From positions 6,822,501 to 6,886,500 of the forward strand of contig NC_135247.1 of the NCBI RefSeq assembly GCF_947623445.1: 64,000 bases of DNA, in the 5' to 3' direction. The DNA is from Clavelina lepadiformis (lineage: Eukaryota > Chordata > Ascidiacea > Aplousobranchia > Clavelinidae). The notes beneath the pieces were generated by a model, which was not told where the DNA came from, ran no database searches, and saw nothing but the letters and a program-made list of their open reading frames with translations. Shown one piece after another: positions 30,201 through 42,700 of this stretch (positions are counted from its first letter, which is position 1; every line of letters begins with the position of its first letter). The position numbers were made by a program, and so were the translations under genes.

Positions 30201-33200
30201 TCCTCGTCTTCATCATCATCATCATCTTCTTCATCATCCATTGTCCCAACCTCGAGTACACGAGTGGCTCCCGAAGGTATCCTACAACTATTATCTTCAT
30301 CATCTGAATAAAATTAATGGTTGTGATGATAAGCAGTAATATCACACCCCAATGAAAAATGCCAAATAGTTTTAGATGGTGTATTGCTGCTATTCTATTG
30401 CGGTATAGTATAATGCTATGCCTCTAGATTTTTGAAAGCCATCTACTTCAACTTCTGCAGCGACAGGATCTTCGGAACATTCTTGTTCAAGTTCTTTACT
30501 TGTCCTGCAGTACATTAAAGGCTGTTTTAAACTGTTTTATCACGTTCTTTTAACATGAATGAAAAAAATTTAAATTAAAAAATTGGAAAAAAACAACATA
30601 TATATATATAAAAATGATTTAATTTTCTACAAATTTCTGGTGGTAACCAAAAATCTAACCTCATAGCGTTGTCCTTTAACAAATCATTTCCACATCGATC
30701 GAGGTCTATAATTTAATTGTCAGGTTATACAATATTTTCGCTTATACAACTTGTGTAGTAAGAAGCAGTTTAGAGGGCCACTGCACGTCATGAAATTCAA
30801 GTCAACAATTTAAATTGGCAACTACAAACACCTTGGCTAACCTCCTGAAACAGATTGGTCTAGTACACCAGAGCTGTTGATGTTTTCTCGCTTGATCAGT
30901 AAATCTAATTCAAACACAATTTATACTACGATATTAATTTCTACTTTAGCGCAATGTACCAGGATATAGTTCAAAATATCTACTATTTACACCCTAGCAA
31001 GTAGGAACAGACTGTTAAATTTGCATCAGAATTTAATTGTAATACTAAGCCCATTACCTTCCTTGCAGCTACTTGTATGAGTCTCTGCATTCTTCCCCTA
31101 AAACATGTACAATATCATAAAAACTTATTACATTATATGTAGGCATAACATATTTTTGTGATTGAAAACCGGGACGCTTCAAAACAACAAGCCTTATCGA
31201 ACAAATGTGGGTCATATTTTGCTAGGAGTATGAAGCTATTTTGGATTCCTATCGTCAGGGACAACTTAAGTAGTAAGACACCAAGAAAAACTAAAATAAT
31301 GCATTTTACTAGGAAACAAAACAATGTTCAAGCATTTGTAAATTTACATAATCGTCCAATCATACTTTTCTGAAGACAAAACTTTCTTCAAGAAGTCTTT
31401 ATTCGACTTTATTTCTCATAAAAATCACAGCAGGATAAGTCAGTGTTAATTTTGCAGGTGATAAGGGCTTTCACATTCAAATGTTTTTTCAGAAGGAAAT
31501 GCAAACAAGTAACGGAACGAAATAAGTTCTTTCCATAACCTAACTGCAAAAAGATCACCTCCTGCTTCTTGCCTACTATTACTGAACAAACGAATGCGCA
31601 AACAATCAACTCACTACTGGACCAATTACCCACTACAATGACGTAACAATTACTTTCACATTTAACACAACGAAACAAGAACACGCATCGAGCATTGCTC
31701 TTCAGAAAGTTGGCTAAACAGACCAATCACAGCATGCTAATATTCGTGTAGTGTGAGGCAATGCTGGCTGACTAAATGCCAAAGCGGGACTTTGGGTTGA
31801 CTGACAGGGACAAAGCCTTAAAAAGCGGGACTGTCCCGGCTAAAACGGGATGTATGGTAAGCCTAATTATATGCCATTTTTGAGCAATATCATTTACTTC
31901 ACTGGTCTTCGCAGCATTACTCTGTCGTAAAAGTATGTTCATCAAATCGCCCCTTTCCCTTGTACAATATTCCATTACCTAAAAAGTAAAGAAACTTTAC
32001 TAGGTAGTAGGTAGCAACTAATCATACATTATTTTGTTTATGGATGGATTCACACATACTTTCAAACTGAACTAAAATTAAATAATTAGGAAATATGTAA
32101 CTCTTAAAATCTTACTGTTTCTGCATTTAGGGCATCAGCAGCACTGACAATTTGCTGAAATTTTGAATCACTTAAATTGTGAACTTCCTGCAACTTTCCA
32201 GAATAAAGTATTTCAAGCAAACATTCAAAGCCATAGTAGGTAACTCCGACTAACTGAATAGTATCCAAGCCCTGCAAATAATGCCGCCATGATGATTAAA
32301 TACAGAACTAGCAGGGTCGACTTGGGAAAACAAACTACACATTAACATTAGATAAAAAAAATTACATTTATTTGAGAATCGAGTTGAACTGAAGCTGCAG
32401 CCAACACACAACGATGGACGAAATACTGCTTATCTCCAACCAACACCTTAAGATCGCAATATTTTCCAGACTTTTGTTGTTCATAGAGAGTGTGAACCAC
32501 AAATGCTGAGTGAATGATGTCAACCTACAAATATACACGCAAACATAAATAAAATACACACTATATGTCAAAAAATTTCATTAAGTAACCTTTAAAATGT
32601 TGTTCAGTTTGTAAATAGTTTTGTTTATTGTTTAATGAGTTTATTTTTGCAATAGTATATACTATATACAGTAGAAGTTGCCTATAGTGACACTAGGAGC
32701 TTTGGAAAAAGTGTTCTTATAAGCAAATGTTATTACAAGTGAAGCAAAATGGTCGCAGATGACCCTAAATAACGATTTTTTTAATTAGGCTACAACTGTG
32801 CAATGCAAAGACTATGAATTATTGTAAAAATGTAGGTTACTGCATGTTGTGATGAGAAGAAAGAAAGAGACCACATTATAACTTAACCTTTACATCAACA
32901 ACAAAAACTTTTGTATTAACTATTTATTGAATAATGGAATTATTATGAATAATTAGATATTCATATTCTCTTTGTTTTACTAAAGAGCACAACCCTATTT
33001 GCCTTTGGTGATGACATAATTTAAAAATTCCTTTTCATTTTGCTTTGCTTTATATTTTGATGTCGCATGTCAAATCAGCAATTATAAGGTAAGTTTAGGA
33101 TATAATAACTGACGTTGAAAACCTAAGTCAATGCAAAAGTTCTGCAGATTCTCGGAGTTATGAATCTGCTGATACACTAATGTTGTATTATTTCAAGTTT

Positions 33201-36032
33201 GACAAAATTCCCACAACAACTGATAACACAAAAAACTCAAAATGAATTATTCTTGTTAAGGATTCAGCATTAATGTAAAATAAATCTTTTTTTTAAATTT
33301 CTCGAGACACGCGTAGCCTACATTATGCAACATCAATTTTTAGTGATTTTGTCACATTGAAGTGACAAAATCATTGATTGTTATTGAAGCAGATTTTGTC
33401 ATTTCCAAAGGGGCTTAATTTAAAGTGGTTTTCACTATATAAGGACGTAAATGCAGCATGTACCCATAATGCTTTGCAATGAAGCTAGCAGAAGTGTGGG
33501 TGTACATTGTAGTCCTAATCTGTACATTTTCGCAATCCAACGCTATGAACTTCGAAATTAATGCATTTTTAAGGTAGAAGCTCTGCACAGTCAGACTAAA
33601 CGCTATTGTTTTGTCGAAAAAGGTAGGTTTAAAGAGGTATCCAGATAATTGAAATAATAGTAAAGTGAAATCAATTTACATAAGTTAAAATTGGTCAATG
33701 ACTAAAATAAACATTGATATGTGACATGTATGAAAAATTGACAAATCACTATGTAACACATGTATGTCATAATCCAGATAAGCGAATGTTTTTTTTCTAT
33801 CAATCTGGCATAACCTTTTCAAAATTGCAGTGTCAGAGTCGAAGTGAGGTTACCAGATGAAAAAAATGATAACAAATCCATCTTAGCACTTTCTTGTTGG
33901 ATAGCGAGGATTCCGATTTATCGAGAGTCAAATAAGTAAAATCTGACTGTCTTTCTATAACATGTTGACTGATAACAACAAGATAACTCTTGGTTGAAAG
34001 TCTGGCTCACACTGCCAACCATGAGTTATCTCGTGTTAATTGTCTTGCCACTACAGTGAAAATCACAAGTTTTCTCATGTTTTCAAATGCACTACAGGCG
34101 TGTGTGGCGTCTGGGACATGAATGGGAAAAACTTCTGGCAACAAAAACAAACATTTTTGCGGAGAAATGTATTGAAAATTTGAGATTAGCAAATCAGCCC
34201 TTGGCAGTCAACATGTTAAACAATTAACCAAAAGGTTTGAAACAAAAGCATATTTCAATTTACTGCAACTCTTTGTTGTTGTTTTGTGGTGCTAAGCTGA
34301 TTTGATCAATTTACATAAGTGGTGCTTTCCTACTTCGGTAACCGGTCTGCAGAGTTCAGCAAGAGTGCGGTTATCATTAATAATTATATTCAGTAGCGCA
34401 CTTAAGGTTCATTAATGAGTACAACCATGTAAACTTCGCTGAATTTTGAATGCATTTTATCAACTGACCCTTTCTGAATTACAGCCGGTTTTTTCTGATC
34501 ACCTATTCTTAACAATGAAAATTGTCAACCCACTTTGATTCTTTTTTTATATTACAAAAGATTTGCAGATTGGATTATAATGATTTCGATCAGGTGAGTT
34601 GCATATGAATTCCTTTATGTAATAAAAATATATTAAAAATATGTTGCTTAGGTTTTATTTTACAAATCTGAATGATCCTATGCACTAGACTTGTTCGATA
34701 TAACATCTGGACATGATCTGGATGGTCAGAGAAGCATGTGATGTAAAATGCATAAGAGTTTGCGTGTTAGCTGCGGTGCGTTACATGGGCTAATTTTCTT
34801 TTGCATATCAAGCAAAGTTTAAAATGTACAAACCAAATTATTACATTCAAAACTTCCACAGATGCCATGCATTTTATGTTGCATGCTACACTGACCACTT
34901 AATGTGACTGCGTATCGAACTAGTGCAGTGCATACGATTCAATCCATTGTAAATTAATAACTAGGCAACATATTTAAAAAAAAATTTTTGGTGGAAAGGA
35001 ATTTATATGCAACTCACCTAAGAAAAATCTTTCGAATCCATTGACCAGAACGCTTGTAATTTGTAGCGGAGGTGGTCCCCGCCTGCCGCTGGCTAGTTAC
35101 AATCAAGAGATGTAGCCAGCTCACATCTCAAAGGTTGTAAGTTGTGTTGCACTTGTGCGTTTATGAATTGCTTACCAATTATAATAGTTGTAGCAATAAG
35201 CAGGGTGCTACAAATTTAAAAAAGAATCAAAGTGGGTCCCAATTTTCCATTGTTAAGTAGACTATAGGGATAGGCGATTAAAAAATCTTGCCACCCTGAC
35301 AGTAACTTGGGAAAGGTCTATTGTGGACACATGTATTTTTACATGATTTATTGCAAGTTTATTTGGGAAACAGGTTCTCAGAAGATTGCTAAAGCACCAA
35401 AACCAGCACCTGGCAGTATGCAAGTATGTACTTGAAGTGCACTAGTTAAGTCTTTTGCACAAGCATGATCTTCAATCAATCATCATTCAATCAATTTATT
35501 TTTCCAAAAAGCGCCACCAAAAGCGTGGTGGCGATGAAAAATGAAGCCAGTTGTTCATGCCAATGAACAAGAAAAAGTGACAAAGACGAAAAGGCTTAAA
35601 ACGTGCTCAAGAGAAATAACGTTGATATTTGCTGGTAACAACTAGAACGGCCACTAAACCTATAATTAGTTAAATCCATAGGTTGATTGATGGTTAAATC
35701 CAAAATCGAAAACCAGCATCTATTACTATTAGCATTTTGTGTCATCGGTAACTGGTAGATTAGTTCAACAGACACTTATTTCACTGATAACTGGTTATTA
35801 AAATTATCTACATAGCATAGGCTAAAACCAAGTACACGTTACGGCAAACCATTGCAGTACACACCATTATTTTCAAAATATACCACTTATTTGTGTATTT
35901 CCAGCTAAGCTATGATCGTAGAATTGTTGCATGCCCTACATAGGCCTAAGTAAAGTACAGGTAAAAGAAAAACAACACAACACCAAACCACACCTTGCGT
36001 TGGGCAAAGATTTCCTCCACGTTTTTTCGCAT
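27292..36032 (-). CDS. BTB/POZ domain C2H2 zinc-finger protein, 17 exons, about 564 aa
   Basis: Likely a nuclear ZBTB-type transcription regulator: a BTB domain for dimerisation and corepressor binding, then DNA-binding fingers. Coding exons on minus: 36032-35994 (tentative start), 32524-32366, 32271-32116, 31978-31898, 31097-31058, 30904-30842, 30705-30660, 30504-30422, 30303-30187, 30119-30008, 29926-29830, 29707-29654, 29404-29320, 29222-29086, 28350-28154, 27847-27803, 27475-27292. The BTB is spread over exons 2-4 (CDLKVLVGDKQYFVHRCVLA, YYGFECLLEILYSGKL). An acidic run precedes seven C2H2 fingers, the third split by an intron and each with C-x2-C and H-x3-5-H ligands. A PRKRQKK basic cluster lies between fingers 5 and 6. 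The intron after 30422 would need a GC donor (alternative end 30440, also GC). The first exon is supported only by ATG, phase and a GT donor. The exact ZBTB orthologue is not identified. Confidence 0.82.
31780..31863 (-). mobile_element. hAT-like element fragment in a zinc-finger gene intron
   Basis: On the minus strand it reads TTACCATACATCCCG...AGCCGGGACAGTCCCGC, matching the common invertebrate and vertebrate hAT terminus that begins with a TAGGGTGACCATA-type sequence. The other end and a target duplication were not found, so it is a fragment. Confidence 0.5.
34466..35318. repeat. giant imperfect palindrome in intron 1 of the BTB zinc-finger gene
   Basis: Blocks along the left half recur, inverted and in reverse order, in the right half: TTAACAATG plus CCCACTTTGATTC (about 34511-34545) pairs with 35222-35260; GGTGAGTTGCATAT (34594-34610) pairs with 35005-35020; AATATGTTGC (34636) pairs with GCAACATATT (34966); TATGCACTA and TTCGATA pair with 34910-34935; AGCATG and TAAAATGCAT near 34731-34750 pair with 34868-34890. 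The centre is near 34810. The right arm has an extra segment of about 150 bases (35040-35195). Arm identity looks moderate. No coding sequence. Confidence 0.78.
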
Positions 36033-36275
36033 AATGATAATAAATTTTAGATAAGGCTGTTCTTAATGAAAAGCAGACAATGAATCCAGCTTCGCATTTA
36101 AATGAATAACTGGCTATTTACTTCGTTACATTCCGTAACATGCAGTATGTACAACAAAAGCTGGTTGCTAGCAGTTCTAGCCTCATACCACCCAATTCAG
36201 CAGACAAGTGCTGGTAACTAGCCGATTAGCCTTTTTCTCTCTGCTAGTCTCCCAGCCTCGCACAAGTTCCAGACT

Positions 36276-36345
36276 GGGCGGACCAATAGGCGATTCCGTT
36301 GTGACGACTCTATAATTAGCACGTTAGCCAGCCAATCATCACGTG
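36276..36345 (-). promoter_or_regulatory. candidate promoter of the BTB zinc-finger gene
   Basis: Upstream of the proposed first coding exon (minus strand) lie a GC box (GGGCGG, 36276-36281) next to CCAAT (36283-36287), a second CCAAT (36332-36336) and an E-box CACGTG (36340-36345). The cluster sits about 250-310 bases upstream of the proposed ATG. Orientation and use are inferred. Confidence 0.35.
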
Positions 36346-37751
36346 TTATTAGCTTAATCTCCATTCCCCTTAAAATAAAAATTTCATTTCACCTGAAAAG
36401 TAAAAAATATTGCGACATCATATTTTCGCAACCAGCATATGCCGGGAGCTTTCCGACGAATGTTTTGCTCAGGAGTGTTTGGATCACCTTTTGCAAACTT
36501 TAGGCCCTCGTAATTCTAAGGTTTTTAGACGTACGCAAGACAAAAACAACATGCACTTTGTTTACACAACCATGCTTATGCGTAAGCAATTTGGGCAATA
36601 TTACCATAATCGGTTATATTCACTGTCTACCTTAACACAATTTTCCAGATAATAACCAGTCAAGCTTATCAAATTAGCTAAAACGACACCTTTCAGCATA
36701 CATGGACCTTTCAGAGCTGATAAATCTCAAACAAGTAAAGCAGTACCAGCAGGCAAGCCGATGATTAGTTCATTGGCATTTGTTTACTGTGGCCTCCTAC
36801 TTATAGCGATCGTAGTAAAATGTGCTTCTTTTCTCGCAGCCGCGATGTTTTCTCTCGCGGGCGTCAGCTCTTGTCAACCGTTGTCTCGGTTTCCATCGAT
36901 GTCATGTTACAAAACTTACAAACATGCTCTGGCCAGTTTACGCAACCATAGCAGTCACTAGTAGCGCTGAGATCACGTTGTTTACGTGCTGTCGGCCAAA
37001 GAGGCTTGTGTGTACGTTTAGTTATTTTGCAAGGTTTGTTAGCAAAATTGATTTGAATGGAAGCAACGATTTTGAAATTGCGGCAAACGATTTACCGCAA
37101 AAAAGTCATGAACTGGAATGTTGCGCTCTGTCGTTTAAACAGGTTCGAGCTCACTAAAGGATTTAGATGTGATAGTTTATGTTTTTCCTAATTCATTCAG
37201 TAAACAGGTTCAATTGTCCATTTGCCAATTGAAGACCATAAAAAATTCCACTACAATTAATTTCTAGGCCTACTACCTATTTTGTTTCTGGGCAAGTAAC
37301 AACATTTTATGTAAAACTGCTCATATTCATCAGTTGCACTGCTGTGTTTTATGATCGTATTTGAGAAAGTAAACTTTGGCGGACGGACATTTCATCCTGA
37401 TAGGCCCAAAACTGTTTGATAAAGTAGAATCATGTTAGCATACGGATTTATTCCACATTGTATTGATACCTTTGACTTCAGGTGTAGAGTAAGCGTTCGC
37501 AACGACACCAATTTGCATTAGGCCTCAAAATAGTAGTATTAGCTACCTTTGAAGTCAAAGTAGGTCTAAACGTTGAGGTATTGCAACTATTGAAAGACCG
37601 CAAGAGAAAAATTGGTACAGTACTAAAAAAAGAATTGCTATACATTACTGTTATTTAATAATGTCACTGTTTTCCAGTTTAAGGCTGGTAACTCAAGCCC
37701 GAAATACACGCGTTCAAGTATTTATACTATTATGACATTAATTTAACGTAA

Positions 37752-37833
37752 GTCGTTGTGGCCGAGTGGTTAAGGCGACAGACTAGAAATCTGTTGGGCT
37801 CTGCCCGCGCAGGTTCGAATCCTGCCGGCGACG
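37752..37833 (+). tRNA. tRNA-Ser(AGA)
   Basis: The 82-base gene folds as a class II tRNA. The acceptor stem GTCGTTG pairs with CGGCGAC (two G-T wobbles), and discriminator G is at 37833. The A box is TGGCCGAGTGG and the B box GGTTCGAATCC. The anticodon stem ACAGA/TCTGT encloses loop CTAGAAA with anticodon AGA (37785-37787). A GGGC/GCCC variable arm identifies serine. A T6 run just downstream is the Pol III terminator. No intron. Confidence 0.96.
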
Positions 37834-38360
37834 CAGCTTTTTTGAGCTACCATTAGCACTTTTCAAACCAGAGCTCTGTATATTTTCGAGATCCGCGGGA
37901 ACTTTTTGTTTACAAGTTAAACAGCACAAGTACATCATATTTACTTATGCCAAATAGATTTATACACGCCGGTCAGTAAAGCGGCGGTATAAAAATTTTA
38001 GCACAGAATTAAAAAACAATCTGCTCGTATTAGCCTGTAGCCTTATATCAAGCACCCTCAGAGGTGTCAGAACCGAGACTATAAGGCGATATTTACGTAT
38101 ACTCGTAAAGCACAATGTACCAGCAAATATGTAGATAGCGTTTGGAGTAGACCATGGGTCCCCTACTCCCCTAACGTTTTTCACTTGAAAGCTGCTTTAA
38201 AAAAAACGGTCAAAGTGATTGACCATAAAAAAGCATTTCCTAAATCATTGCTTGCTGTATCGTATGTTATATGATAATGTATATTCTGAGTTTACGCTAT
38301 GTACAAATGAAATTTTTGGTCGATTTTGAATTAATGGAGCTGTGGTTCTTATCCTTTATC

Positions 38361-38649
38361 CTGGGGATGTCCAACCTGCGGCCCGCTAGTCATTTTCACT
38401 GCAAAAGTAGTATTTTGAACTTTGAATCTTAACCTAATTAAAATGTACCAGTCAGCTTTTAGGGGCGCAGTAATAGTATAGTATGGGAGCAACAGGATTG
38501 TATATAACTATAAGACTCGAAGAATTAAAGCCATTTTTCTTGCAATTCTTTATGTACCCATTTTTCTTGAAATTTAATAGGTTCTGCTGCCCATTGAATT
38601 ATTTCAAGTGACAATGCGGCCCACTATAATAAAAGGTTGGACATCCCTG
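38361..38649. mobile_element. hAT-type MITE (289 bp)
   Basis: Inverted ends CTGGGGATGTCCAACCT and AGGTTGGACATCCCTG, each followed inward by GCGGCCC-type blocks, flanked by CTTTATC on both sides (38354-38360 and 38650-38656), i.e. at least seven bases of an 8-bp target duplication. The ends resemble the left end of the hAT at 20203, suggesting a shared transposase source. Non-coding. Confidence 0.88.
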
Positions 38650-39772
38650 CTTTATCTGGTCACGCACTTGTTTAAATAAATAAGTTTTGAGGAATGAAGA
38701 CCCCCCACATACAGGATCCCGAAAGCTCAATAATTCTTTAACTTTTGTGAATCGTTATCCAGAACCCTTGGTTTACAATAGCAAGTCTTCTGCCAAACTA
38801 TAATACGCTTTTCAAACGTTATTCTATCATACGTTAATTCTGTATCACAAAATCCCAACGGGTCTTAACACATATTGCATTTGGCTACACAATGATATCT
38901 ATTGTTGATCTACGGTATGATGTCATAAAGATCGTTCACGTTATTCAATAACTGCTTCAATATAATCAATTCAAAAAACCCTACCCAGCTTGACTCAGTC
39001 CAGTGAGACCACCATAACTCAGGTTAAGAACCGTTGTAATAATCATATGCATAGATGGTCAGTACACTGGGAAAGCAATCTCCATACTAGCTCTGAGAAA
39101 ATTTAGTATGCTATTAGCCGATCTGCGCTTGAAGCTCTTTGGCTTTGGTTTCGTAAGTAGAATACTTAAGCCACCGTGTATGTCAAATTTCTGCTTGGGT
39201 TTAAACTTTGAATTAAAGTACCGATTTGGTTTAATTCATAATGAATTTGGTTTTATTTTTACCCTACTTCTATTGCATCCTTAGTTTTTCGTTCTCATAA
39301 ATAGAAATACATTGTCAGGAACCCATTTTAACGATTAAGTAGATCGTTGTTTACCACAGGCGAAAACTCTAGGAAACATGTTCTTGAACGCGTCAACTGA
39401 ATAAAAATATAAAGACTTAATTATGCGCATTTAAGTGATATTTTTGAAACACGACGATGTTTCCACTGTTAAAAAAACAACAATGGTGACAGATTTTCAC
39501 AACTTGCTTGCGAAAGCACAGTTGACTGACAGTTCGGTTCAAGTCAATTGCAGCAGTTACATCGTATCGTTCTACAGTTAGACCAGAAAATAGATAGCCT
39601 ACTGTATAATGACATAACATTATTTAATCGCAGTACTTCTTACTAGAATATAATAGTACATCTACATTTACAGCTTTTCAGACGATATTATATTTGTATA
39701 GGTATTGTAGGAATATTGAATAGCCTATTATCATGGACAAATTGATGTTATTCCATCAGTATTTGCTGTTAA

Positions 39773-42700
39773 ATGCAAGTCCCCATTGGCGAAACCGTAC
39801 AACGATTTAGTTGCAGCATGTCAGCAAATATGACTTTGTCTCACGTACAGTCGCCGTCCACCTCAAAGCAAAGGCAAGAAAGTTGTACATACCACGAAAA
39901 TGAAGAAGACGTCCCGGTTTTGCTTCAGTCTTTTGGACATCAAGTTAGCGGACGTGCTGGTATACTTTGTTACAACAATAACACGATTTGCAAACCATAT
40001 GTGTCCCGTGAACTCTTCTTCTACCATTACTTTCCAACAGTACTGCGAAAATTTATTCCGCAATTTAGAGGTATAGGTATTTTTCTTTGTGTGGTGCAAA
40101 GTTATACAATCTTGGTTATAGCCACGTTCTTTATATAGTAGTCATTTCTCAACAAGTTTGTCACAATGATTGTTGATTATTAAACTTCTATGATGTTTTT
40201 GACAGGCCTAATCAACGTAACCTTTTTGGAAAACGTGCAATCCGGATCCATCTTAATATACGCCCAACCGAAAACAAGAATAGCCCCGCATTCTTCAGCT
40301 TTAAAAAAGTTTGTAGAAATTCCTAAGCCTCATTCCAAAAGATGTGTGAAGGATTACGGCCGGACCCACGTAATGTAAGACGTAAGACGTAACGCAACCT
40401 ACTGCTGCTATCAATTGCTTTGTTTGTTTTAGACCTATTTCATACTTCTAAACATTTGCATTGACATTCAAATGCTGTGTAATTGTGGAAAATTATGTAT
40501 TACACACAATAATGTTGTATATGCTTACGAGTTACGAGATATGCGTAAAGAATCAGGTCAAATATTGCAGCATAGTTCATGTTAGAGCAGTGCTTCTCAA
40601 ACCGGGCCACTTGGCTCACTAAAGGGGGAATTTTTAATTCCAGGGAGGAAGTTTTCTCTAGGGAGGAATTGGGGAGGAAAAACTGTATATGAAAAAAACT
40701 TTAATTTTATTGGTAACAGAAAAATCCTCTCGAAGAGGTTGTTTAGATGTCTACAATAGTGGGCGAGGACAAGCTCCTTAACTGCAGTGACTGACGTTAT
40801 AAACGTGTGTGTTTGAATCATAATGGCTATTGTTTTCTCTTTATTGTTAGTAAGGTACTTATAGAACTAGCTAGTAAGCTAGTGATGAAAAAAAGAGAAA
40901 CACACGATATTTGCGGAGACCTTCGAGCAAAACTCACACGCTTTTCTCCTCGATTTTCTTTACTAACTTCTCAACATGAGGCTCACGGCTCTCACTAACA
41001 ATGAGCAACGATTTGTTTGTAAATTTGTTTGGTTATTTTGTAAGAGCGTTCTTTTGCAATTTTGAATTTTGTTCCTGAGATAAACCTTCAAAAGACATCA
41101 TCCAGGGACAATATTCAGGTAGTGTAAAATTTTGGAAATTATTTTTTGTGATTTTTTTGGGGGGGAGGAATTGATGGTGTTCTGGTTGGTAAGGGAGGAA
41201 TCGGAAAAAAACTTTGAGAACCACTGTGTTAGAGTGTCTACAGCTTGTCCAGACACATGGCTGTATGCAAATGCAATATGTTGTTGTTTCAAGGCGGTAT
41301 CGTCTTTTCTTCGAACTCTTGTATCTGCTATGCTATGAGCGCAGAGTTGTTTTCGCAAAACACTTCAAACCGTAAATCATACAATTAAAGTTAAAAAAAA
41401 TCATAATTTAAATTTTAAACGCTTAATTAAAAAGTATACACCGTGTGTTTTTAACCGGTAGTCGATCTGGATTGTATTTATCATTTCTGTTTAGCAAAGC
41501 TGAAATCAGTGCACATTTCGTCGCGTATATTAAAAGTCTTCGTATGTAGATACCCTTGTAGTCCAGTGCTTGCTCCACTCCGTGCCAAGACCGTAGCAAA
41601 CGGAAGCCTCGTCATCGAAGAAGACGTCGAAATTTTGACGCGTGGGTTTGATGAAAACGTTAGCTTACATAGCGATGATGCCCCACTCCACAATCACAAC
41701 GTTGTATGTAAAAGTTCAACTGGACAACATAATCCATGGAATTCTAAAGTCATTGACGACGCCTGTATTAAGCTGAAGACCAATTTATCGGTTAGTTCTG
41801 ATGAAAATGGCTATAACTATCACATAAAGCGATGCAGGCCTGTGGTCGATTTCTTGTTGGCTAGTATGATACCAAGACGTCGTTATACCTGTTTTGCATT
41901 CCTATTTATACCCGTATACTATGTTCGATAAATTTTTATCTGAATACCCTGGCTATTATGGATTATGTTTTGAACACGTCGTATGTCATAAAAAATACCA
42001 AACTCGATAATAATAGCAATACAGCGATAAATTCCTCAGAGCAGAGGACCGAATCAAACCAAATGAGTGCTCTTTCTGTTGATTTCAGGAAATGAAAGAC
42101 ATAGAGCACATGACAACGACTGCGAAAACGAAGCGCTTTATTTTGTTGGAAAACATTGCAGCACCTTACCGACGGCCTTGTGTTCTTGATCTAAAGATGG
42201 GCACTAGAGTGCGCGAAAACGCATCTTCAGCAAAGTTGGCGCGTCACGTGACTGCAATCGACATTGGTGCAAGGCTGAGTGGCATGCAGGTTAATGCATG
42301 TTTTGGTCAGATTTTGTCAAATGATAGCAAACTAATTTTTTGTTTTAGTTTTAATATATGGCTTCTTTTGCAGATATATCTTCCAAAGCGGAAAGAATTT
42401 GAATATATGAATAAATATTATGGCCATAATCTGACTGTGAATGGTTTCAAAGCGAACCTCGTACATTTCTTTTCAAGAGGAATTTCCCTAACAAACAGGT
42501 ATAAATTACTGTAGTAACAAAATCGAAAACGAATTTAAACTTTTTGAGCAGTCATTAAAGTATAGAAACTTCAACAGACTAACAGTGATGTTTGTTGTTT
42601 GCTGCCTATAATTTTCATTCATAATTTACCAGGCCGCAACAGTATGAACAAACGACCGATCACCATGACAGGGTTCTTAGCACGAATAGTGATGTCGATG

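Larger units (their letters stand above)
36346..39772. other. intergenic region with one tRNA gene and one MITE
   Basis: Apart from the tRNA and the MITE, no gene was recognised. A CpG-richer segment at about 36780-37020 holds two overlapping frames (66 and 111 codons) without family resemblance; it could be a promoter or first exon. The stretch 38700-39772 precedes IP6K and shows nothing definable. Confidence 0.45.

Noticed and set aside
30127-30345. Minus-strand methionine-rich frame overlapping the acidic exon
   Set aside because: Out-of-phase reading of GAT/GAA runs; the acidic frame is the one that joins neighbouring exons.
36822-37157. 111-codon frame in a CpG-richer segment
   Set aside because: No signal peptide, domain or family match; kept only as a possible promoter or exon region.
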